Below, piece by piece: positions 16,122-26,800 of a stretch of 58,041 nucleotides of DNA (its first letter is position 1; each line of letters begins with the position of its first letter). The stretch is from CAYLPJ01 sp964385465. GTDB taxonomy: Bacteria > Planctomycetota > Phycisphaerae > SM23-33. The notes under the pieces were generated by a model. The model made no database searches. It saw only the letters and a list, made by a program, of their open reading frames with translations, and had not been told where the DNA came from. The DNA is taken from the NCBI GenBank assembly GCA_964385465.1, contig CAYLPJ010000041.1, positions 1 to 58,041 of the forward strand, read 5' to 3'. The position numbers were made by a program, and so were the translations under genes.

Positions 16122-18449
16122 ATGAGTTTCCACCGCAAGATCGCGATTGCCCTTGCGGCGGCGGCGCTGCCCGCGGCCGCGCCGGGAGGTCCGCTTCGGG
16201 ACCGGGCCGTCGAGCTCCTCGGCGGCGATGCCACCGTCGTCTTCGCCGTACGCACCGTCGGACGCGACGGGCACTGGTACGCGAACTTCGGGCATCACGT
16301 TCACGACGCGGACCGGATGATGTACGGCCGGCCGGGCGGGGCGCTGATGCGGCTGGACCTCCGCACGGGCGAGGCCCGGCCGATCCTCGCCGACGCCAAG
16401 GGCAGCTTCCGCGACCCGCACGTCCACTACGACGGAGGGAAGATCCTCTTCTCCTACCGCAAGGGCGGCAGCCGGCACTTCCACCTGTACGAGATCGCAC
16501 CCGACGGCGGGGACCTCCGGCAGATCACCGACGGGGCCTTCGACGACATCGAGGCCATTTACCTGCCCGACGGCGACATCCTCTTCTGCTCCTCCCGCTG
16601 CAACCGATGGGTCAACTGCTGGTTCACGCAGGTGGCGATCATGTACCGCTGCGGGGCGGACGGCGAGGACATCCGGCCGATCTCGGCGAACATCGAGCAG
16701 GACAACACCCCCTGGATGCTCCCCGACGGACGGGTGCTCTACATGCGGTGGGAGTACGTGGACCGCAGCCGCGTGCAGTTCCACCACCTCTGGACGGCGA
16801 ATCCCGACGGCACGGGGGTGATGGTGTATTTCGGCAACATGCACCCGGGGACGGTCATGCTCGACGCCAAGCCCCTGCCTTCCGGCGAGGCGGTGGTGAG
16901 CATCTTCTCCCCCGGGCACGGGCGGAAGGAGCACGCCGGTCACCTGGCCCTCGTCCGCCCCGACGCCGGGCCCGACGAGCGGAAGTGGGTCCGGTACATC
17001 GACCGCGGGCGGGGCGACTACCGCGATCCCTATCCCCTCGCCGACGACCTGTTCCTCGTCGCCGAGCGCGAGCGGCTGCTGCTGATCGACGCCGACGGCA
17101 ACCGCGAGACGATCCACGAGGTCTCCGGGCGCGAGACCTGGGCCCACGAGCCGCGCCCCCTGCGCGCCCGCCCGCGGGAGCCGGTCATCGCCGACCGCGT
17201 CGATCGCGGCCGGCCCACCGGGCGGATGATCCTGGCGGACGTCACCCACGGCCGGCGGATGGAGGGCGTGGCGTCCGGCGAGATCGAGAAGCTGCTTGTG
17301 CTGGAGACGCTGCCCAAGCCGGTGAACTTCTCGGGCACGATGGAGCCGATCAGCCTCGGCGGGACGTTCACCTTGCCGCGGATCCTCGGCACCGTGCCGG
17401 TCGAGCCCGACGGCTCGGCCTACATGGAGGTCCCGGCGCTTCGCCCGCTGTTCTTGGTCGCCCTGGACGCCAACGACATGGCCGTCAAGCGCATGCAGAG
17501 TTTCGTGACGGTCATGCCCGGCGAGACCAACAGTTGCTCCGGCTGCCACGAGCACCGCACGGACACCGCCCGCTTCAAGGACCTGCTGGCCACCCGGAAG
17601 CCGCCGGCGCCGATCGAGCCGATCCCCGGCCAGCCCGACGTGTTCGACTTCCCGCGGGACATCCAGCCCATCCTCGACGAGCACTGCGTCCGCTGCCACA
17701 ACCTCGAGAAGCCCCCGCCTGCGGGCCTGCCGCTGGTCGGCGACCGCGGGCCGTGGTACTCCCACAGCTACGCCGCCCTGATGAGCCGCCGGATGGTCTC
17801 CCACGGACGCGACGCACGCGGAAACAAGGCCCCCCGCGAGATCGGCAGCTCCGCCAGCAAGCTGCTGAAGGTCCTCCGGGACGGGCACAAGAAGGTCCGC
17901 CTGACCGACACCGAGCTCGACCGCGTCCGCCTGTGGATCGAGTCCGGCGCGCCCTATCCCGGCACCTACGCGGCGCTGGGCAGCGGCATGACCCACTTCC
18001 GCCCGGACAAGAACCTGCTCCGGCGACGCTGCGCATCCTGCCACCACCACAAACCCGGCAAGCGAAGCCGCGACGCCGCACGCTTCGGCGTCCACGCCGA
18101 CCTGCTGGCGAACCTCACCCGGCCGGAACGGTCCGTCCTGCTGCTGGCCCCGCTGGACCGCGATGCCGGCGGGTGGGGCCTGTGCGCGAAGAAGAAGCGC
18201 GTCTTCCGATCCGATGAAGACAAGGACTACCGGACGCTGCTGAAGGACATCCGCGCCGCCGCAGACCGCCTGGCGAAGCACAAGCGGTTCGACATGCCCG
18301 GCTTCCGCCCGAACCGCCATTACGTCCGCGAGATGAAACGCTACGGCATCCTGCCCGAGAGCCTGGACGCGAGCAAGACGCCCATCGACGTCTACGAGAC
18401 CGACGAGGCCTACTGGCGGAGCTTCTGGTACACGCCGGCCGGCCGGTAG
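16122..18449 (+). CDS. HzsA-related trihaem c protein, paralogue 1
   Basis: 775 residues, exported (AIALAAAALPAAAPG). A WD/TolB-like propeller includes VHYDGGKILFSYRKGG and DGGDLRQITDGAFDDIEAIY. It is followed by the block shared with the hydrazine synthase alpha subunit (GTVPVEPDGSAYMEVPAL, ALDANDMAVKRMQSF). Haem c motifs are CSGCH at residue 472, CVRCH at 522 and CASCH at 637. A conserved cysteine triplet (CSSRC plus NCW, residues 156, 160, 166) lies in the propeller. NCBI-type annotation would be HzsA-related protein. Nothing else of anammox hydrazine synthase is present, so hydrazine chemistry is not implied. It is in series with three paralogues. Confidence 0.85.
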   Translation: MSFHRKIAIALAAAALPAAAPGGPLRDRAVELLGGDATVVFAVRTVGRDGHWYANFGHHVHDADRMMYGRPGGALMRLDLRTGEARPILADAKGSFRDPHVHYDGGKILFSYRKGGSRHFHLYEIAPDGGDLRQITDGAFDDIEAIYLPDGDILFCSSRCNRWVNCWFTQVAIMYRCGADGEDIRPISANIEQDNTPWMLPDGRVLYMRWEYVDRSRVQFHHLWTANPDGTGVMVYFGNMHPGTVMLDAKPLPSGEAVVSIFSPGHGRKEHAGHLALVRPDAGPDERKWVRYIDRGRGDYRDPYPLADDLFLVAERERLLLIDADGNRETIHEVSGRETWAHEPRPLRARPREPVIADRVDRGRPTGRMILADVTHGRRMEGVASGEIEKLLVLETLPKPVNFSGTMEPISLGGTFTLPRILGTVPVEPDGSAYMEVPALRPLFLVALDANDMAVKRMQSFVTVMPGETNSCSGCHEHRTDTARFKDLLATRKPPAPIEPIPGQPDVFDFPRDIQPILDEHCVRCHNLEKPPPAGLPLVGDRGPWYSHSYAALMSRRMVSHGRDARGNKAPREIGSSASKLLKVLRDGHKKVRLTDTELDRVRLWIESGAPYPGTYAALGSGMTHFRPDKNLLRRRCASCHHHKPGKRSRDAARFGVHADLLANLTRPERSVLLLAPLDRDAGGWGLCAKKKRVFRSDEDKDYRTLLKDIRAAADRLAKHKRFDMPGFRPNRHYVREMKRYGILPESLDASKTPIDVYETDEAYWRSFWYTPAGR

Positions 18450-18474
18450 ACGACGAAGAACCGAGGATCAACCG

Positions 18475-20997
18475 ATGTTGCAGTACGTGAGAAACCTCCC
18501 CCGAGTCGCCCTGCTTCTCGCCGGCGCGGCGTGCCTCGCCGCCCCGCCCGCTCCGGCCGCGCCGACCCGGGGCGGCCAGGCCCCCAAGCCCGCCGGCGGA
18601 AAGCTGGTGGACAAGCACTTCCCCGAGGGCGGGCAGGTGGTCTTCGCCGTACGCGCCCAGGGCAAGGACCCGCACTGGTACGCCAACTTCGGCTATTGGT
18701 GCTCGGACCCCCAGCGGAAGATGTACGGGCCCGGCGGGGCCCTGCTCTGTCGGCTGGACCTGGCCAGCGGCAAGGTCACGCGGCTGATCGACGACCCCGC
18801 CGGCAGCGTTCGCGACCCGGCCGTGCACTACGACGGGCGGACCGTGCTGGTCAGCTACCGCCCGGGCGGCTCGATCCACTTCAACCTCTACGAACTGGAC
18901 GCCGCCGGCGACGGCAGCAAGCGCACGCGTGTGACCGACGGCGAATGGGATGACATCGAGCCCTGCTACCTCCCCGACGGCGACATCGTCTTCTGCTCGG
19001 CGCGATGCAACCGCTGGGTGAACTGCTGGCATACGCAGGTGGCGATCCTGTACCGCAGCGAGCGGGACGGCTCGAACGCCCGGCCGATCTCGAGCAACAT
19101 CGAGCACGACAACACCCCCGCGGTCCTGCCGGACGGGCGGATTCTCTACACGCGGTGGGAGTACGTCGACCGCAGCCAGGTGGACTTTCACCACCTCTGG
19201 ACGATCAACCCCGACGGCACGCGGCAGATGGCGTACTTCGGGAACATGCGGCCGAAGCAGTTGTTCATCGACGCCGTGCCTCTTCCCGGCGGCGACGGGC
19301 GGATCGCGGCGATCTTCTGCCCCGGCCACGGGCGGCGGGAGCACGTCGGCGACCTTCACGTTGTCCGCCCGGACGCCGGCCCGGACGCGCTCGGCCAGGC
19401 CGAGGCGGTTCCCGGCTGCCCGCGGAACGTCCGCGACCCCGACCCGGTGACCGACGAGGTGTTCTTCGTGGCCCGAAAGCGGCAGTTGCTGCTGGTCGAC
19501 GCCGCCGCCGGCGCGCACGAGGTGGTCTACGAGCTGCCCGGGGCGCTGGCCAAGCGCGGGCTGGAGCTGCACGAGCCCCGCCTGCTGCGCCCGCGCCCGC
19601 GGGAGCGGGTGATCCCCGACAGCGTGGACCCGGCCCGGCCGACGGGGCGCCTGGCGCTGGCGGACGTGGCGCGCGGGCGGCGGATGGACGGCGTCCGCGA
19701 CGGCGAGATCACCGAGCTGCTGGTCCTGGAGTCGCTGCCCAAGCCGGTGAACTTCTCCGGCGGCCCCGAGCCGGTCAGCTACCTGGGCACGTTCACGCTG
19801 GAGCGCGTCCTGGGCACCGTGCCCGTCGAGCCCGACGGGTCGGCGTACTTCGAGCTGCCGGCGAACCGCCCGGTGTTCTTCGTCGCCCTCGATGCCAACG
19901 GCCGGTCGGTCAAGCGGATGCACAGCTTCACCAGCGTCATGCCGGGCGAGACGACCGGCTGCGTCGGCTGCCACGAGCGGCGGACGACCTCGATCGAGCC
20001 GGCCGGCGACCTGGCGGCGCTGTCGCGGGGGCCCAGCCGCATCCAGCCCTTCGAGGGCTACCCGGACGTGCTGGACTTCCCGCGGGACGTCCAGCCGATC
20101 CTGGACAAGCACTGCCTGGAATGCCACGACTACCCGCAGCGCGCCGGCGGGGTCGTGCTCAGCGGCGACGACGGCGTGCGCTACGGCCACGCCTACTTCT
20201 CCCTGCTGGCCCACGGGCAGATCGTCGACGGGCGCAACGCGGTCGGCAACCGCCCGCCGCGGTCGGTCGGCAGCAGCGCCAGCCCGCTGCTGGAGAAGCT
20301 CGACGGCACGCATCACGACGTGAAGCTCTCCGAGCGAGAGAAGCGGATCCTCTGGCTGTGGGTCGAGTCCGGCGCGCCCTACGCGGGCACCTACGCCTCC
20401 CTCGGCTGCGGGCTGACATGGATCAACTACTGGCACGCCTGCCGGGACGTCATGGAACGCCGCTGCCGCCAGTGCCACGCGCCCCCGCCGCACCCGCGGC
20501 GGCGGAAGAAGGACAGCAACGGGAAGATCTACCTGCCCGCCGCCCGCCACCCCCGCAGGCCCGGCGGCGTCAATCACGAGCGGTGGGTCGGCAAGTACAG
20601 GCCGGCCGCGACGCGAAGCGCCCACCTCATCACCAACCTCACGCGCCCGGAGATGTCGTCGATGCTGCTGGCCCCCCTGGCCCGCAAGGCCGGCGGCTGG
20701 GGCAGGCTGAAGAACGACCCGACGGCGAGGGACGGGCGGCACCCGATCGTCTTCACGAGCAAGAAGGACCCTGACTACCGCAAGATGCTGGGCGTGATCC
20801 GCTCGGTGAAAACGCGGCTGGACGAGATGAAGCGGTTCCACATGCCCGGCTTCCGCCCGAACGAGCACTACGTCCGCGAGATGAAGCGGTACGGAATCCT
20901 CCCGAACAGCTACGACCCGCACCAGACAGCCATCGACGTCTACGAGACGGACCGCGCCTACTGGCGGTCCTTCTGGTATACCCCCACGGGCGAATGA
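18475..20997 (+). CDS. HzsA-related trihaem c protein, paralogue 2
   Basis: 840 residues with a signal peptide (LLLAGAACLAAPPAPAA). Propeller and HZS-alpha-like blocks are in the same order as in paralogue 1: the CSARC/NCW cysteine triplet, then GTVPVEPDGSAYFELPAN, then SVKRMHSF. Haem motifs are CVGCH at residue 496, CLECH at 547 and CRQCH at 664. It has an extra Lys/Arg/His-rich loop after the third haem (HPRRRKKDSNGK). It starts 25 bases after paralogue 1 behind GAGGA. The C-terminal FRPNEHYVREMKRYGILP block recurs nearly word for word in paralogues 1 and 4. Function is inferred only as extracytoplasmic redox. Confidence 0.85.
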   Translation: MLQYVRNLPRVALLLAGAACLAAPPAPAAPTRGGQAPKPAGGKLVDKHFPEGGQVVFAVRAQGKDPHWYANFGYWCSDPQRKMYGPGGALLCRLDLASGKVTRLIDDPAGSVRDPAVHYDGRTVLVSYRPGGSIHFNLYELDAAGDGSKRTRVTDGEWDDIEPCYLPDGDIVFCSARCNRWVNCWHTQVAILYRSERDGSNARPISSNIEHDNTPAVLPDGRILYTRWEYVDRSQVDFHHLWTINPDGTRQMAYFGNMRPKQLFIDAVPLPGGDGRIAAIFCPGHGRREHVGDLHVVRPDAGPDALGQAEAVPGCPRNVRDPDPVTDEVFFVARKRQLLLVDAAAGAHEVVYELPGALAKRGLELHEPRLLRPRPRERVIPDSVDPARPTGRLALADVARGRRMDGVRDGEITELLVLESLPKPVNFSGGPEPVSYLGTFTLERVLGTVPVEPDGSAYFELPANRPVFFVALDANGRSVKRMHSFTSVMPGETTGCVGCHERRTTSIEPAGDLAALSRGPSRIQPFEGYPDVLDFPRDVQPILDKHCLECHDYPQRAGGVVLSGDDGVRYGHAYFSLLAHGQIVDGRNAVGNRPPRSVGSSASPLLEKLDGTHHDVKLSEREKRILWLWVESGAPYAGTYASLGCGLTWINYWHACRDVMERRCRQCHAPPPHPRRRKKDSNGKIYLPAARHPRRPGGVNHERWVGKYRPAATRSAHLITNLTRPEMSSMLLAPLARKAGGWGRLKNDPTARDGRHPIVFTSKKDPDYRKMLGVIRSVKTRLDEMKRFHMPGFRPNEHYVREMKRYGILPNSYDPHQTAIDVYETDRAYWRSFWYTPTGE

Positions 20998-21018
20998 TTC
21001 CGGGCACCCGGAGGCACG

Positions 21019-23859
21019 ATGCACCCGATCGGGCTGACCATCCTGGCGGTCGTCGGCGGCGTGGCTGCTGCGCCGCCGAGAAACCTCGCCCCCGCGGCGA
21101 AGGTCGCCGCGACCTCCGCGTTCAGTGACGACTACCGCGCCCGCTACGCCGTCGACGGGCAGATCCCCCGCCCGATGGGCCGTGCCGACGTCCGCAAGGC
21201 CTGGGCGGTCCATGGCGGCACCCACCCCGACGGGGCGACCTTCACCCTCCGCTGGCCCGAACCGGTCACCGTCGCCGAGATCGTCTACTATGGACGAACC
21301 GCCTGGCAGTGGGAGGAGAACTTCAAGAGCGTCGAGGTCCGCCTCGACGACGCCGGCGCCCCGGCCGTGAGCAAACCCCTCAAGCCGGGCCACGGGCCCC
21401 AGCGCATCGTCCTGCCGCGGCCCGCCAAGGCCGCCACGCTGCGGCTGAAGTTCATCGGCTCCTACGGCGGGAGCAACCCCGGCGCGGCGGAGATCCGCGT
21501 CTACGCCGCCCGGCCGCCGGATGAGGCCCTCGGGCCGTTCGTGGCCACCAAGCCCGCGCCGCGCCCGCGGCGTCGCCGCACCGCGGCCGTCCGCGAGCTG
21601 CCGGAGTCGCCCGAGCTGGCGGCGGACCTCCGGGCCGGGCGGCTGGGCTTCGCCGAGCTGCTTCTGATCCGGCGCCACCCCATGAACCCCTCGCACGTCT
21701 ACACCTACCACTGCGAGGGCTTCCGTCCCGGCGGGGGGCTGTATGCCCTGGACGTCGCGACCGACGAGCTGCGGACGATCGTCGACGCCGGCGACGGGCA
21801 GATCATCGACCTGGACCTGTCCTTCGACGCCCGGGAGGTGCTCTTCAGTTGGCGCCGCTCGCAGAAGGAGGCGTTCCAGGTCTGGCGCGTGCCCGTCAAG
21901 GGGGGCCGGCCGGTCCGGCTGACCGAGGGCCCGGCGCACAACTACAACGCCTGCTGGCTGCCCGACGGCGGGATCGCGTTCCTCTCGACCCGCAAGAGCC
22001 AGTTCGCCTACTGCTGGACGAGCCCGGTGGGCATCCTGCACCGGATGGACGCCGACGGCTCGGGCGTGCGGCGGCTCTCGGCGAACTACCTCAACGACTT
22101 CACGCCCGCGGTCACCGACGACGGGCGGATCATCTACGGGCGGTGGGAGTACGTGGACCGCCCGGCGATCCCGATCCAGAGCCTCTGGACGATCAACCCC
22201 GACGGCACGCGGCTGGCGGTGTTCTACGGCAACCGCGTGCTGAGCCCGGCGACGTTCATCGAGCCTCGGGCCATCCCCGGCTCGGGGGCGATCCTCTGCA
22301 CCCTTACCGCCCACAACGGGCCCTGCCGCGGCGCCGTGGGGATCATCGACCCCGCACGCGGCGGCGTCAACGGCCAGGCCGCCATCCGAAACCTCACGCC
22401 GGAAGTGAACATCGGGCAGGTCGACCGCGGCAGCGGGAACCACGTCCGCGGGCCGTACCTCAACCCCTGTCCCGTCGGCCCGGAGCGGTTCCTCTGCTCC
22501 CGCGCCGGGACCATCCTCCTGCGAGACGTCGAAGGCACCGGGCAGGTCACCGTGCTGAGCCCCCGCGGCGGGATGGGCTTCTACAGCCCCCGCCCGGTTC
22601 GCCCGCGACCGCGCCCGCCGGTCCGCCCCTCGCTCCTGCCGGCCGGGGAGGCGGGTGCGTGGGCGACGGTCTACCTCCAGGACGTCTACCGCGGGCTCGA
22701 GCCGCACGTGCCCCGCGGCGCGGTCAAGCGGATCGCGGTGGTCCAGGAGATCGAGAAGGCCCGGCTGGCGCACGTCAAGCGGCGGGCGTTCGGCTTCCAG
22801 TTCCCGGTCGTCTCCTGCGGGGCGACGTACGCGCCGAAGAAGGTCTGGGGCACCGCGGAGGTCGAACCCGACGGCTCGGCGGCGTTCGAGGTCCCCGCCG
22901 GCGTGCCGATCTACTTCATGGCCCTCGACGCCGAAGGCCGGGCCGTCCAGCGGATGCGGAGCTTCACCCACCTGATGCCCGGCGAGGTGCAGGGCTGCGT
23001 CGGCTGCCACGAGCCGCGGTCGGCCAGCGGCGGGCACGGGGCGCACCCGTCGGCCTTCGCCTCCGAGCCGCGGGGGCTGGCCCCGCCGGAGTGGGGGCGC
23101 GCGGGGTTCAGCTACCGCCACCTCGTCCAGCCCGTGCTGGACCGCTACTGCGTCGAATGCCACAACGCCTCCGACGCCCCCGAGGGCGTGGACCTCAGCG
23201 GGGACCTGACGGATTACTTCTGCGTCTCCTACGAGGTGCTCGCCCGCCGGGGCCGCCCCGGGCGGAACCCCTACACCAGGTGGATCCCGACCTACAACGG
23301 GCGCGAGGCGAACATCCTGGAGATCACGCCCCGGGCGTGGGGCTCCCCGGCCAGCAGGCTGGCGGAGATCGTCCTGACCGGGCATCCCGACGAATTCGGC
23401 GACCCCCGCTTTGACATGCCCCCCGCGGCCCGGCGGCGGGTGCTGACGTGGATCGACCTGAACGTGCCCTACTACGGCACGAGCGCGTCGAACCACTACG
23501 ACCGCCAGGGCTGCCGCCGCATGATGCCGGCCGACCTCGACCGCGTGCTCGCCGACGTCGCCCGCCGGCGGTGCGCCGAATGTCACGCCCCCGACGACAA
23601 GGGCCGACCGGGCATCCCCCGCAAGCCCTGGGTCCGCATCACCCACCCCGAGAAGAACGCGTTCCTGCGGGCGCCGCTGGCCGCCAGGCACGGCGGCAGC
23701 GAGGCCTGCGGCAAGCCCGTCTTCGCCTCGCCGGCCGACCGCGACTACCGCGCGATCCTCAAGACCTTCGAGCCTGTCCGCAAGCTCCTCGAAGACCGCC
23801 CGCGGATGGACCGGGTGCCCCTCGACGAGATCCCCCAGCCGGGAGAGTCCTGCCCATGA
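21019..23859 (+). CDS. HzsA-related trihaem c protein with discoidin-like domain, paralogue 3
   Basis: 946 residues. After a short signal peptide, residues about 20-165 resemble an F5/8 type C (discoidin) carbohydrate-binding domain, with AATSAFSDDYRARYAVDGQ and FIGSYGGSNPGAAEIRVYA. The HZS-alpha-like part follows: GTAEVEPDGSAAFEVPAG and AVQRMRSFTHLMPGE. Haem motifs are CVGCH at 660, CVECH at 711 and CAECH at 852. It is the most divergent paralogue. The first two cysteines of the propeller triplet are replaced (LSTRK), and only the YCW cysteine (residue 332) remains. The final FRP...MKRYGILP block is absent. GGAGG precedes the start by 6 bases. Confidence 0.85.
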   Translation: MHPIGLTILAVVGGVAAAPPRNLAPAAKVAATSAFSDDYRARYAVDGQIPRPMGRADVRKAWAVHGGTHPDGATFTLRWPEPVTVAEIVYYGRTAWQWEENFKSVEVRLDDAGAPAVSKPLKPGHGPQRIVLPRPAKAATLRLKFIGSYGGSNPGAAEIRVYAARPPDEALGPFVATKPAPRPRRRRTAAVRELPESPELAADLRAGRLGFAELLLIRRHPMNPSHVYTYHCEGFRPGGGLYALDVATDELRTIVDAGDGQIIDLDLSFDAREVLFSWRRSQKEAFQVWRVPVKGGRPVRLTEGPAHNYNACWLPDGGIAFLSTRKSQFAYCWTSPVGILHRMDADGSGVRRLSANYLNDFTPAVTDDGRIIYGRWEYVDRPAIPIQSLWTINPDGTRLAVFYGNRVLSPATFIEPRAIPGSGAILCTLTAHNGPCRGAVGIIDPARGGVNGQAAIRNLTPEVNIGQVDRGSGNHVRGPYLNPCPVGPERFLCSRAGTILLRDVEGTGQVTVLSPRGGMGFYSPRPVRPRPRPPVRPSLLPAGEAGAWATVYLQDVYRGLEPHVPRGAVKRIAVVQEIEKARLAHVKRRAFGFQFPVVSCGATYAPKKVWGTAEVEPDGSAAFEVPAGVPIYFMALDAEGRAVQRMRSFTHLMPGEVQGCVGCHEPRSASGGHGAHPSAFASEPRGLAPPEWGRAGFSYRHLVQPVLDRYCVECHNASDAPEGVDLSGDLTDYFCVSYEVLARRGRPGRNPYTRWIPTYNGREANILEITPRAWGSPASRLAEIVLTGHPDEFGDPRFDMPPAARRRVLTWIDLNVPYYGTSASNHYDRQGCRRMMPADLDRVLADVARRRCAECHAPDDKGRPGIPRKPWVRITHPEKNAFLRAPLAARHGGSEACGKPVFASPADRDYRAILKTFEPVRKLLEDRPRMDRVPLDEIPQPGESCP

Positions 23860-26800
23860 CAGCCGCATGCAGCTTCCTTCTCGCCCTCGCCGTCGCCGCC
23901 GTCGCGCCCGCCGGGACGAGCAAGCCCGCCGCGCCGGAGAACCTCGCCCGGAAGGCCAAGGCCAGCGCCACCAGCGAGTACAGCCCCGCGTACGCCGCCG
24001 CCAAGGCCGTCGACGGCCGAATCCCCGAACCCCTCGGCACCAGCGAGAACGAGGGCGCCTGGGCCGTCCAGGGAGACACCCACCGCGGCGGCGCCGAGCT
24101 CGTCCTCCGCTGGAAGAAGCCCATCACCGCCGCCGAGCTGGTCTACTACGGCCGATGCGCCGGGCAGTGGAACGAGAACTGGAAGGACTGGGCGATTCAC
24201 GCCGACGCCGGCGAGAAGCCCGTCGCGACCGGCCGGCTCAAGCCCGGCCGCGGGCCGCAGCGGATGAAGCTGCCCAGGCCGATCGAGGCCCGCGAGCTGC
24301 GGATCCGCTTCCTGAGCTCCTACGGCGGGCTGAACCCCGGCGCGTCGGAGGTGCAGGTGTACGCGGTCTCCCCGCCGGATGAGGCCCTGGGGGAGTTCCA
24401 CGCGAAGATGCCCAGGAACTTCGCCGGCTTCGACAAGCGGCGTTCGGGCCGCAGGCCCAAGCCCGCGCCGAAGATCGTCGAGAGCCCCGAGCTGCTGGCC
24501 GAGGCGCTCGACGGGCCGATGGAAGGCGTCGAGGAGATCGTCTTCGCCACGCGGTCCAGCGGCCGCGACGGGCATTGGTACGCCAACTTCGCCTACTACG
24601 CCGAGAGCGTGGACCGCAAGGCCTACGGCGCGCCCGGCGGGCGGCTGGCGGCGCTGAACGTGCGGACCGGCGAGGTGCGGACGATCCTGGAAGACCCCGA
24701 CGGCGCGATCCGCGACCCGCAGGTCCACTACGACGGCGAGCGGATCGTCTTCGCCTGGCGGCGCGAGGGCGCCGAGCACTACCGCCTCTACGAGGTCCGC
24801 GCCGACGGCAGCGGCCTGCGGCAGATCACGCCCGACGCCCCGTACGACGACATCGAGCCGACCTACCTGCCCGATGGCGGGATCATGTTCTGCTCGGCAC
24901 GATGCAAGCGGTGGGTCAACTGCTGGCTGACCCAGGTGGCCGTGCTCTACCGCTGCGAGGCCGACGGCTCCGGCCTGCGGGCGGTCTCCAGCAACAACGA
25001 GCACGATAACACCCCCTGGCCCCTGCCCGACGGGCGCATCCTCTACCAGCGGTGGGAGTACGTCGACCGCAGCCAGGTCCACTACCACCACCTCTGGACG
25101 ACCAACCCCGACGGCACGGGGCAGATGGTCTACTTCGGCAACATGCAACCGGGGGTGGTCATGATCGACGCCAAGCCCGTACCCGGCACGGACAAGACGG
25201 TCGTGCTGTTCTCCCCGGGCCACGGGCGGCGGGAGCACGCCGGGCCGATCTGCGTCCTCGACCCCCGGTGGGGGCCCGACGACCCCCGCGCCGTGAGGCG
25301 CATCACCAAGGCAAGCGACTACCGCGACCCGTGGGCGTTCGACGAGCACACGTTCCTCGCCGCCCGTGGCCGACGGATCCTCCTGCTGGACGACACCGGG
25401 CGGCGGAAGGTGCTCTACACCGACCCCCATTTCGACGCCCACGAGCCGCGCCCGCTGGTGCCCCGCCCGCGGGAGGAAGTCATCGCCCCCCGCAGCGACC
25501 CGTCGCGGGAGACCGGGCGGCTGGTGCTGGCGGACGTTCACGTCGGGCGGAACATGGCCGGCGTGGAGCGCGGCGAGATCCGCAAGCTGCTGATCCTCGA
25601 GACGCTGCCCAAGCCGATCAACTACACCGGCGGCATGGACCCGCTGAGCTACGGCGGGACGTTCACGCTGGAGCGCGTCGTCGGCACCGTGCCGGTCGAG
25701 CCCGACGGCTCGGCCTACTTCGAGCTGCCCGCGATGCGGAGCTTCTTCTTCGTCGCCCTGGACGCCAACGACCTGTCCGTCAAGCGGATGCAGAGCTTCC
25801 TGACCGTCCAGCCCGGGGAGACCACCGGCTGCGTCGGCTGCCACGAGCAGCGGACGCAGACGATCCCGCCGATCGACCTGCTGGCCACGCGGCGCCCGCC
25901 CAGCCGGATCGAGCCCGTCGCGTCCGTCCCGGACGTGCTGGACTTCCCCCGCGACGTCCAGCCCGTCCTCGACCGCCACTGCACGGGCTGCCACGACTAC
26001 CGCCCCCACGAGAACGCCGACTACGGCCCGCGCGCCGGCGGGGTCATCCTTACCGGCGACCGCGGGCCCATGTTCTCCCACAGCTACGCCACGCTGACCA
26101 TCCGCAAGCAGTTCGTCGACGGGCGGAACAACGCGCGCAGCAATCTGCCCCCGCGGTCGATTGGAACCTCCGCCAGCCCCATCATGAAGAAGGTCGCCGC
26201 ACCCGGCGCCGCCGGGCCGCGACACCACGACGTCCGCCTCAGCGACGCCGAGCTCGATGTGCTGCGGTACTGGATCGAGTCCGGCGCGGCCTACCCGGGC
26301 ACCTACGCCGCGCTGGGCACGGGAATGATCGGGGGCTATCACCAGAACCGACCCGTCCGCACCGGAGGCAACTGGCCCGAGACGAAGGCCGCCTCCGCCG
26401 CCATCGCCAAGCGCTGCGGCCGCTGCCACAAGAACAAGTCCAGCCTGCCCCGCACCCTCGCCGACGAGAACGGGCTGTCGTTCTGGCGGCCGAACTGGAA
26501 CGACCCCCGCCTGCGCTTCAGCCGCCACCTGCTGTTCAACCTCTCGCGCCCCGAGCTGTCGCTGATCCTGCTGACCCCCCTGGCCGAACGCGCCGGGGGC
26601 TACGCCGCCGCCGAGCCCGACGCCCCCAAGGCCGGCGCCAAGGGCGAGCCGGAGGCCCATCCGGCCGTCTTCGCCTCGACGGACGATCCCGACTACCTCG
26701 CGATCCTCTCGATGATCCGCCGCGGCCGCGCCGAACTGGAGCAGATCAAACGCTTCGACATGCCCGGCTTCCGCCCCCGCCCCGAGTACCTTCGCGAGAT

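Noticed and set aside
18115..23868. A 1917-codon open frame on the minus strand and similarly long antisense frames over most genes
   Set aside because: They mirror the codon bias of GC-rich plus-strand genes, have Arg/Val/His-rich low-complexity translations, and lack recognisable domains. The plus-strand genes carry haem motifs and signal peptides.
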